A stretch of DNA of 48,026 bases from a virus, in IMG/VR virus record IMGVR_UViG_3300037585_002041, positions 1 through 48,026 of that record, one strand, 5' to 3'. A program made the position numbers and the translations under genes. The notes below the pieces were generated by a model. That model ran no database searches. It saw only the letters and a list, made by a program, of their open reading frames with translations, and had not been told where the DNA came from. Below are positions 42,601 through 48,026 of this stretch, piece by piece (the first letter of the stretch is position 1; every line of letters starts with the position of its first letter).

Positions 42601-44168
42601 TTGTTGAGAGAATGATAGAATTATTATCACCAGGTATGCTTAATGATGTTTCTACTGCTCCTTGTCCATTAGGAGGTCAACCTGCAGGTACAGGAGTAAT
42701 TAATGTAGGTGTTAATGTATGGAGTTCTAATGGTATGACAAATTTAAATTCAGGTGCATTAACAGGTAATCCTTGTACTGCTATAAATTGGACAAATACT
42801 AATATGACTAGTGCTGCAGCTCCAAATCCAGCAAATTTAACAACATATGGTATTGCAGTTAATCAAAGTATAGCACAATTAGCTACTGGTTCTGCTGCTA
42901 GACAAATGGTAATATTTATTACTGATAGTGGGTGCAATAGTTGTACTACGGCTTGTCCAGGAGGTGCATTAAATACATTTAACGGTGGTCAATGGAGTCC
43001 TGCAAATATGACTGCTAATTTCTGGGGAGCTGGTATTGAATCAAAATCTGTATTCTCAAGTACGGGAGCACCTCCAGCAGGATGGCAAGTTAATTCTGCA
43101 TGTTTAGTAAATGATCCTAATGAACAATATGCTGTAACACCAGCTACTTTTGGTAATGTTGCTGTAACCATAATAGATTCATTAATAGGTTGTGATTGTG
43201 ATGGTCTTGGTGTACCAGACATTCCATTAAATTGGGCTCCTCTTGTACCATGTAGTCCAGTTGATAGTGATCCAATACCACAATGTGCATCATGTGAATG
43301 TCCTGATGGTTATACAGAAGTACCTGCAGCGCAACCATGTAATTCAATGACTCCACCAACATGTAAAAGAGTATGGTGTGAATGTCCTCCTATACCTGTA
43401 GTAGATCCAACTCAAGCGTTAACATGGTTAACAGGAAATTGTGATGATCTTATCTTATATGATACTCCTGGTTATATAAATACTGACCCTCAAATTTGTC
43501 ATTGGGAATATGAACAATGCGTACCTGCAAATTATGATGTAGGTGGTATATGGAAACATAATGTTAGAAATGACTTATTTACAAATTATTATGGTCAAGA
43601 TTATCCTTGGGAAATTTCACTAATAGAAAATTCAGGACAAGTAGTTAATACTTTAAGAAGTATAGAATATCAAATGGAGTCTTATGTATATAAGAACTTT
43701 AATTTACCACGTCCACAACAACTTATAGGTACAGATAGATGGCATGATTTAGATTGGAATTTTGATGAAGCAGTAATATATAATTCAGAACAAGTATCAG
43801 GATTACTTACACTTGATCTTACTCCTAAAAATAATATTGTATTATTGAACCAGTATCCTATAATCAATGCTACGGATATACAGATACTGTACTCTAAGGA
43901 AGAACAAAAATATAGATTCAATCAATTCTGGGATGTAACAGATGATAGAGGAGAATTTACAGGTATAGAAAGACCAATATGGGTAACATCATTAAATGGA
44001 TATATTAAACAATTGAATGCTGCTAATCTTAATTATGCAAAAGCTGCAATGCAACACAAGAAGTTTAGACACTATTATAATGTAGTAGTGTTAAGAAAGA
44101 ATGTATCAGGTGATAGAAAGATGTTATTAAAATTAAATAATAGTAAAATGAATGTATCTTTTAGATAA
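36618..44168 (+). CDS. Giant muzzle-like tail protein with two inserted vWA domains
   Basis: A 2516-aa protein. The N-terminus (FMKGMIKDTFSSISSKEVWE, about 27-46, then GDTGVIGNEPANF) and the later SWTVSYDPKAKAWISFHDWH (about 1885-1904) are typical of the crAss-like muzzle/tail-nozzle. Gly-rich segments lie at about 597-612 and 733-860. Two vWA-type domains with MIDAS motifs are inserted: DCSGS at 1541-1545 with LVILNDG near 1671, and DYSGS at 1978-1982 with MVIFITDSG near 2095. Each is bounded by CPxGY..C cysteine knots (about 1500, 1840, 1927, 2230). The C-terminal 250 residues return to muzzle-type sequence. It would form the tail exit and, by its insertions, contact host or environment. 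The stop overlaps the next start (TAATG). Confidence 0.8.
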   Translation: MAKKQKKQQAANNSLPQNTSSTESNLFMKGMIKDTFSSISSKEVWEHAVNAINNSIDGDTGVIGNEPANFECAEIPYTIIGSIHIYGDHWAIFSTDNFSSEIGTFDDSKCEYIRLVNDPCLNFNKEHLIIGASKENFECKYQLYWDDGINPSRTIILEDPPYLQVETSGPTIDGTACSIYVNAEPLTLDCERIRLAPLVDTPCLDLQKAPEGGQLRNGMYQAFIAYTINDQVYGDYIGISNQQSLFEHEDNAGSLILRLSNLDKEFDQFQLVILSNNQEEVAAKVLGEYYTEQTVIKIDYIDQKLKSLPLDYLPLRRSAYERSKGMFVVNDYLVRTQPTNQFDFNYQPFANQIQANWASIEYPADYYYNGGNKPTFLRDEVYSFFIRFIYNTGERSSSYHIPGRMPQFFNAGGVMIMENNVIPGDPNALDPTDPIFKVYNTAWVSSPAINTTQPDGGILRSRGALAYWESTELYPQDVTRYGANCGMPIRHHKMPDENTANNGTTDRATAAGDGIHNIAIEFTNIAWPRDNDNNLITNIVGYEFLVGSREGHKSILGKGILKNMMQYQPTTPGGADGSSQFFIPNYPYNDTTPDPYIKGPGGGGGGAGGYNNWSGSGYTDWLSGCPDATTGMYNIYSNTTCTFHSPDLMFNRPYLNAWELKSYGVLTGTQTGSFKPSERHPGEKLLRNSTAVLAAFVGIGYAIYQMRGKTNTQMTTGRVLDMGYREQGSITAHGGNSGTFAGGGAGAWSPVAGASSNYNTGTWTPRSGGDGTFDASAPNQNRWQYGNSMGTPTVPMFGGGTGTGAPGTGTYDNASNTMFLGFGGTAGGTLSNKMGSDTWINAQIGQWNNSPGSIGPGVTQVQEGSRFSNKPFWMGILSGAQEFMSFIAEGGQEIIDLIYNLTSWKQYVYKYNSHGWYRITNQLPPGTVFRHQVNTARYLNGAISQLTPNIRINNLNRPTTVAVNLNGAGLQNPFMLGFANDQSKFTIGGAPGTVDWYNPGGAATTGIAAHYCALKFNIDNQYGQLEDIKQIPIRGCIELFEDQLVLDGAGDPIINELIRFNSQILFGGDCFINRYTEKAIMPFFWDYLHKRERDGFVWDYRLYPNVPYPRYWMNTEKYRLDELTRQLGGVAFIGAVAGGFNGAFPNDYYHMDRDPASCGGGLWNAIAGLGTPGSLFTIHDAYMYLHCNGVNDFFVESELNLAQRDHGDDMEKRHYDRLTFTATNDLFDVDILKAGNYYKYDKSLSIDQNLFQTVGWGAIQDRTYDPLVAETCYTTWHKRLIYSLQAKKEAKKDFWRVFLPLNYKEFKDAVNTVKPINKTGALVLFPKLSPQIFTGNDVLTTDAGTKVTVGDGGLFVDRNWKELVNSDVSHEYGSSESSRGVLNTPMGLFYISQEQGKIFQTQGSQLINITNTGMKWWFNKYLPSQLLANFPEIEPCPSMIDNPVISAGCQTVYDTNNDIVYFSKRDWSMTDQYSNSECIEYIPCEGFYVNETLCSSVAQNITCPDGYNYNAVTQMCEKIWTDVPFGPPPPACELDIMLAIDCSGSVPQNTNVTAMRNLVQGIINVFSPSMALGNTQIGIMGWGTRAFARGEYSAAAIATNPLLGPVGLTYNPGLLDTTTGWMNAYTCAVYPTTCNVTSGTGYGDAIWSGTNELFNPTPDTGGVGTRNGVPKKLVILNDGWDATTTGTGNVGSTNPTGTDRSVTRPIYTNTGQTASFVAIPTTPPMIPTAPDTGVVGRISNPQPDNLIQWIQTFVHANPQYQDPIDPNFIGQFEIIPGWLKNNNTPTTAELNYAQSVAGNDYITGDPNPFMAGDFQAANIPGIINDLVEKICPGVLPNCGPNCTYNAVTEECDCIEEVDPILEDVLTYIPFQLENPTYFQDVSWTVSYDPKAKAWISFHDWHPELTFNSINHFMTSKTTTTETPQCPPGYSFVNGECCLTVSGSDPANVFVDYQPSNVTLVDANRTAFSQPLDIVFSIDYSGSTAGGSLYQTQGQFVERMIELLSPGMLNDVSTAPCPLGGQPAGTGVINVGVNVWSSNGMTNLNSGALTGNPCTAINWTNTNMTSAAAPNPANLTTYGIAVNQSIAQLATGSAARQMVIFITDSGCNSCTTACPGGALNTFNGGQWSPANMTANFWGAGIESKSVFSSTGAPPAGWQVNSACLVNDPNEQYAVTPATFGNVAVTIIDSLIGCDCDGLGVPDIPLNWAPLVPCSPVDSDPIPQCASCECPDGYTEVPAAQPCNSMTPPTCKRVWCECPPIPVVDPTQALTWLTGNCDDLILYDTPGYINTDPQICHWEYEQCVPANYDVGGIWKHNVRNDLFTNYYGQDYPWEISLIENSGQVVNTLRSIEYQMESYVYKNFNLPRPQQLIGTDRWHDLDWNFDEAVIYNSEQVSGLLTLDLTPKNNIVLLNQYPIINATDIQILYSKEEQKYRFNQFWDVTDDRGEFTGIERPIWVTSLNGYIKQLNAANLNYAKAAMQHKKFRHYYNVVVLRKNVSGDRKMLLKLNNSKMNVSFR

Positions 44169-47100
44169 TGAAATTAAGTAGAGACGGATATAAGAGAAAT
44201 AGTAAGGATGTAAACAATCCTTACAATGTAATACCATCAGGTGATATAACTATGAAAGGTGTTGATTTTCCTGTAATGGGAACAGATAATCTTGGTAATC
44301 AACAAGTTATGCAACCTGGTTTTGATTATAAATTTCCTGGTAATATGGTATTTGAACAACCTGTTCAAGATAAACCAAAGAATCAAGTAAAGCAAAGAAG
44401 AGTAGATAGAGATAATAAATTAATGCCAAACTGGACAAAAGAAATGGGGGATGTATCATCACACCTTATGACTACTATGCAATTTACAGATGATGATGGA
44501 AGTCCTATATATATTGCTATACCAACTTTATTTCCTACAACTGAAGGGCAAGAAACACCTGATCCAGCATCATGGACTCAGTTTGCAAAAGGAGATGAGA
44601 TGAGTGCTTTTGAGATGGCTATGGAAAGAGGTGAAGTATATTATTTTAGTTCTGCAGAAGAAGCCAATGCATTTGCTAAAGGAGGTTATAAAACTCCAAA
44701 CTTAAAAAAGAGAGATGGTGGATCATTACCAAAGGCTCAATTGCAACTTATTGATGATGCATACCAATGGGGAAAGAGTTTATTTTCTAAACCAACAATT
44801 GGTTTACAATATCCAACAGGAGGGTTAACTCATAAGTTTACAAATGCTCCAAAATTCCCTATAGAAGGACGAGCTTCAGATCATTTTGGATTGTTAAAGA
44901 ATTTTGATTATACTTCTTTTCCAGATTGGCAGAGATATATAGCTGCATCTCAACCTCTTAGTTCAAGTTATCAATTTCCAACACTTGTTAATGATGCTGC
45001 TTTTAATAATCTGGTTAATAACAAAAATTTAATTAATGTTAATTTATTAAGCCAATATCTAGATAAAACTAAAGGTTTAAATTCAACGCAGTTATATGAT
45101 AGACAAAGAATAAAAAGTGCATTTAATGATTTAAATTTACAACAAAAATATGTAGATAAAGATTTATTTCTTGAAGAAGTTAATAAAACATTAAATCCAC
45201 AATTAACGATTCCAAGTCTTACATCATTACCAATGAAAACTGGTACAGACTATGCAGACTATTGGATGGGTAAAGGTAATCCACATAAAACTTTTTCATT
45301 CATGGCTAACAGGGAGGAGTTTACTCCAACTAATTGGGATAACATGAGTGCAGAATCTCAAAAAAAATGGATAGAAGAGAATTATCCTGATTTATCATCT
45401 ACTATAGTTAAGCCTAATACAGATCCTCATGTTTTACAAACATTTATACCTAATAGTCCAGGAGTACCAATGTGGGATAGGAGTGTAGGTTCTTCTCATT
45501 TTAACCCAATGGTAAATGATTCCTATGAAGGTGGTTTAACATTAGGTCATAATAGAATATCATTTGATCCTGCGTTTCCTAAGACAACAGTATCCTTGGA
45601 GAGACAGTCAGATTATGCCCAAAGATATAATGTAAAAAGTAGAAGTGGTAGTGGACTAGGAGCTTTTGATGAATATATGAATACATTAAAAGATACAAAA
45701 CCTCTCCAAACAGAGCTAGCCATAGAAAGGTCAAAAACTAATTTGGATAATACTACAAAATTTATTGAAGAAATAGATAAAGGTGATGATGCTATTAGAA
45801 AATTATTACACTCAGAAGCTCAAGTAGAACATTGGACAGGTAGAACTTTTCATGAAGCAGTCAAAAACTTTTATAATGGTAGGGATTTTAGACCTAGATT
45901 TACAGCAAGAGGTCCAGATATGCAAAGTATTGATATGAATAAAAGTAATTATAAAATTAATAATAACGATGTATCTTTTGATGCAACATATTTAAATTTT
46001 AATGATCTCACACATGATCAAATAATAGAGATAGTTAATTTACCTCAATTTAGAAATTACATAAAAGAAAATAAGAAATATTTTAAATCAGAATATGATG
46101 AAAATATTATTAAACATAAAGAGCAAGTTGCAAAAAATGAAAAAGAAATATATGATATTGAAAATTGGAGCCCACTTAAAACAAATTTAGAGAGATATAA
46201 AAAAAATGCTCCTACAATATTATTAAATGAGTTAATAGACTATAGTACAAAAATAGGTAATACACACGTACACCTCCCATTATCATCAACAGTTGCAAAA
46301 ACTCAAGGGTATGATGCAAATAAATGGGGAGCACCTAATCCTTTATTTCATCAGTTTAAATGGACAGGTCATGATTGGAATAGTTTTAATAATGATATTA
46401 ATGACCTAAGAAAAATAATGAAGTTAGATTTAACTGAAGGTAATACTAAATCTATAGGACCTTTTAGTTTTAAAGTAATAAAGGGTGAACCATTATTGTC
46501 AACTCCATCCCAAAATCATCCTAATGAGATAATTACTATTTATAAAAATCCTGAGACTGGTGAAGTAACTGAATTTCTTGGAACGGCTCAAGAACAAATG
46601 AAACAAATGGAAACTATTAGAAATGAGTTCTTAACATCTAAAGGGTATAATCCAGAAGTAGATTATAAAAATGTAGAAGGAGCATATAAACCAGAACATC
46701 AAACTATATTAAATAAATCTTCTGAAACACAACTTAAAAAAGATATTGAACAAATTTTTGGAAAGGGTTATCCATATGAAATTATTACAGATGGCCGTGG
46801 TAATCAATATATTAGATTAGATCATACGGGTACCAGGCTTCCAATTAAGAATATTCATGAATATAAAAGTGGTGGGGAATCTCTACCTAAAGCACAATGG
46901 TGGAATCCTAAAAATGCTTATAATGCATTTAAAACTATGAAGAATTCTTTCTCTCCAGGAATTAAACCTATGAATGTTAGAAAAGTTGGAGATTTTGGAA
47001 AACCACGTTCACAATATATTTTCCAAGCTCCACATGGAGATCGTGTACAATCATTGAAGAATTATTATAATCCAGATTTTACAAAGTTTTCTGAACTTAG

Positions 47101-48026
47101 AACACATCCAAATGTAGGAGATTATACGTATGACAAAATGATTGATGAATTTACTTGGCTTAATGATGCTGCTAAAGTATCTGATAGAGTTATTAAACCA
47201 TATAATCCTATATATGATGAAAGTGGAGATCTTATATCTTATGATATGCCTAATCTTAGAGACTATGTATCTGCAGGATATGTAGTAAATAATAAAACTA
47301 TTTTTGAATTAGATCCAATATTTGGAGAAGATCTTACTTCTGAAATTAGTAAACTTAATGCTAGTGGATTTATTCATGGTGATCTTCATTCTGGTAATAT
47401 CATGGTTAAACTAAATGCATCTAAAAATAAAGTTTTAGATTTTAAAATAATTGATCCATCAGGCTTCCCACAATTAACATCAGATATTAATTATAAGACA
47501 GCACCATTTTTACAGTCTAGACAAAAATCATGGAATATAGATAAAACTGATAATCCTTTATTTCAAAGAATGAATGTATTAAATAAAGCATCAGATATAG
47601 ATAAAAAGAAATTAATAGAGTTAGAAAATAAAAAACCAATTGAGTTTGCTGATTATCAACAAGGAGGTTCATTACCAAAGGCACAGGATGGAAAAGAAGT
47701 TAAAGATTACTTTACAGCTTACTTAAATAGTGATTTATTTAAACGTAGAGCAATAGATTTACATGGTGAAGAAAATTGGGAAAAAGTAAGAGATGGTAAA
47801 CTAAAAAGATTAGGAGATACAGAAGTTGATTTTAGTGGAGAAGAAGAGTGGGCAGATATATATGCTACGGATTATAGTCAATCCAATCTACTGGCTGTGA
47901 TAGGTTTAAAGGAGAAGTTTGATAGACTACAATCTAGATATATGAGACCTGGTTATGATGGTAATACAAATCCTATAGTTAAAGTAAACCCAGGACAAGC
48001 TGTAACAATGGCAGAAGATCATGAAT
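44168..48026 (+). CDS. Giant virion/cargo protein candidate with kinase-like domain (partial, 3' end beyond window)
   Basis: At least 1286 codons without a stop from ATG at 44168, which overlaps the muzzle stop (TAATG). Parts: a region at about 113-178 with PTLFPT and FSSAEEANAFAKGG, resembling a module of phage internal virion proteins; GGSLPKAQ at 184-191; a large helical/mixed region; GGESLPKAQ at 902-910; a protein-kinase/APH-like C-lobe with HGDLHSGN (1070-1077) and DPSG (1096-1099); GGSLPKAQ at 1166-1173; then an acidic region to the window edge. It looks like an ejected or internal protein of the tail/head, comparable in place to crAss-like cargo proteins. Kinase activity is inference: HGDLHxGN plus a D-P-S-G metal motif are visible, but an N-lobe lysine is not clearly assigned. 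Confidence 0.75.
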   Translation, partial: MKLSRDGYKRNSKDVNNPYNVIPSGDITMKGVDFPVMGTDNLGNQQVMQPGFDYKFPGNMVFEQPVQDKPKNQVKQRRVDRDNKLMPNWTKEMGDVSSHLMTTMQFTDDDGSPIYIAIPTLFPTTEGQETPDPASWTQFAKGDEMSAFEMAMERGEVYYFSSAEEANAFAKGGYKTPNLKKRDGGSLPKAQLQLIDDAYQWGKSLFSKPTIGLQYPTGGLTHKFTNAPKFPIEGRASDHFGLLKNFDYTSFPDWQRYIAASQPLSSSYQFPTLVNDAAFNNLVNNKNLINVNLLSQYLDKTKGLNSTQLYDRQRIKSAFNDLNLQQKYVDKDLFLEEVNKTLNPQLTIPSLTSLPMKTGTDYADYWMGKGNPHKTFSFMANREEFTPTNWDNMSAESQKKWIEENYPDLSSTIVKPNTDPHVLQTFIPNSPGVPMWDRSVGSSHFNPMVNDSYEGGLTLGHNRISFDPAFPKTTVSLERQSDYAQRYNVKSRSGSGLGAFDEYMNTLKDTKPLQTELAIERSKTNLDNTTKFIEEIDKGDDAIRKLLHSEAQVEHWTGRTFHEAVKNFYNGRDFRPRFTARGPDMQSIDMNKSNYKINNNDVSFDATYLNFNDLTHDQIIEIVNLPQFRNYIKENKKYFKSEYDENIIKHKEQVAKNEKEIYDIENWSPLKTNLERYKKNAPTILLNELIDYSTKIGNTHVHLPLSSTVAKTQGYDANKWGAPNPLFHQFKWTGHDWNSFNNDINDLRKIMKLDLTEGNTKSIGPFSFKVIKGEPLLSTPSQNHPNEIITIYKNPETGEVTEFLGTAQEQMKQMETIRNEFLTSKGYNPEVDYKNVEGAYKPEHQTILNKSSETQLKKDIEQIFGKGYPYEIITDGRGNQYIRLDHTGTRLPIKNIHEYKSGGESLPKAQWWNPKNAYNAFKTMKNSFSPGIKPMNVRKVGDFGKPRSQYIFQAPHGDRVQSLKNYYNPDFTKFSELRTHPNVGDYTYDKMIDEFTWLNDAAKVSDRVIKPYNPIYDESGDLISYDMPNLRDYVSAGYVVNNKTIFELDPIFGEDLTSEISKLNASGFIHGDLHSGNIMVKLNASKNKVLDFKIIDPSGFPQLTSDINYKTAPFLQSRQKSWNIDKTDNPLFQRMNVLNKASDIDKKKLIELENKKPIEFADYQQGGSLPKAQDGKEVKDYFTAYLNSDLFKRRAIDLHGEENWEKVRDGKLKRLGDTEVDFSGEEEWADIYATDYSQSNLLAVIGLKEKFDRLQSRYMRPGYDGNTNPIVKVNPGQAVTMAEDHE
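44717..44740 (+). repeat. GGSLPKAQ boundary motif, copy 1 (coding)
   Basis: Encodes residues 184-191 of the giant open frame. The same octapeptide (or with one inserted Glu) recurs at 46871-46897 and 47663-47686, each time at a change of sequence character. Confidence 0.75.
46871..46897 (+). repeat. GGESLPKAQ boundary motif, copy 2 (coding)
   Basis: Encodes residues 902-910, just before the kinase-like region of the giant frame. It carries one extra Glu compared with copies 1 and 3. Confidence 0.75.
47663..47686 (+). repeat. GGSLPKAQ boundary motif, copy 3 (coding)
   Basis: Encodes residues 1166-1173, after the kinase-like region. The protein sequence is identical to copy 1 although codon choice differs (GGA-GGT and CAG here), so the peptide rather than the DNA is what is conserved. 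Confidence 0.75.

Noticed and set aside
1-48026. CRISPR array, insertion sequence, integrase or attachment site
   Set aside because: No regularly spaced long repeats, no transposase or recombinase motifs, no long terminal inverted repeats seen.
1-48026. Recoded stop codons, as reported in some crAss-like phages
   Set aside because: TAA, TAG and TGA all end frames at sensible places (for example TGA in ATGA overlaps), and large genes run without internal stops, so the standard code explains the window.

Overview
The window is part of the genome of a double-stranded DNA tailed phage that probably infects a marine Bacteroidetes (Flavobacteriia-like) host. It looks related to the crAss-like phages (Crassvirales) in the broad sense, most like the environmental or Cellulophaga-type members. 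This rests on recognised gene order and protein character, not on a database search. Evidence: (i) a TerL (729 aa) / portal (926 aa) / scaffold-like / HK97-type capsid series, followed by three ring/adaptor-like proteins and a giant muzzle-like protein; (ii) a PhoH, nuclease, IHF-like, PD-(D/E)XK and GroES-like block just before TerL; (iii) A-rich translation leaders ('AAACCAACAA..ATG') in place of Shine-Dalgarno sites, and promoter boxes matching the Bacteroidetes -7 element TAnnTTTG; (iv) GC[TM]DPxAxNYN repeats typical of marine Bacteroidetes surface proteins. The DNA is AT-rich, uses the standard code, and shows no tRNA, integrase or CRISPR array.

Layout. 1-5.57 kb: a leftward arm of small genes (partial gene at the edge, HNH protein, SSB-like acidic-tail protein, a replication-type winged helix, several small unknown or membrane proteins). 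It is punctuated by two hairpin terminators. A 0.66-kb gene-free stretch (4.60-5.26 kb) carries phased TGGTAA iterons. 5.57-5.79 kb: divergent control region. 5.8-11.2 kb: rightward accessory/DNA-metabolism block (SNase, PhoH, zinc ribbons, a peptidoglycan-active candidate with an H..SxGC motif, IHF-like protein, PD-(D/E)XK nuclease, a TerS candidate, co-chaperonin). 11.2-23.4 kb: head morphogenesis (TerL, portal, scaffold, decoration, capsid, connector, a second abundant structural protein set off by a strong terminator). 23.5-33.1 kb: modular surface proteins with FN3, Ig-like, von Willebrand A-like and GCxDPxAxNYN modules. 33.3-36.6 kb: metallophosphoesterase, an unknown and two ring proteins. 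36.6-44.2 kb: a 2516-aa muzzle-like protein with two inserted vWA-type domains. 44.2 kb to the edge: an open frame of at least 1286 codons encoding a giant virion or cargo candidate with a protein-kinase-like catalytic loop and a repeated GG(x)SLPKAQ boundary motif.

How it works together: the leftward arm is probably early and replicative. The rightward arm makes, packages and decorates the particle. Seven promoter-like elements of one family (core TTGTATATTAT or TTTTnTATCTTTG) precede transcription units on the right arm, so they probably set expression timing. The most unusual content is the surface apparatus: vWA-like modules recur in three different virion proteins, and the last gene combines virion-protein features with a kinase-like fold.
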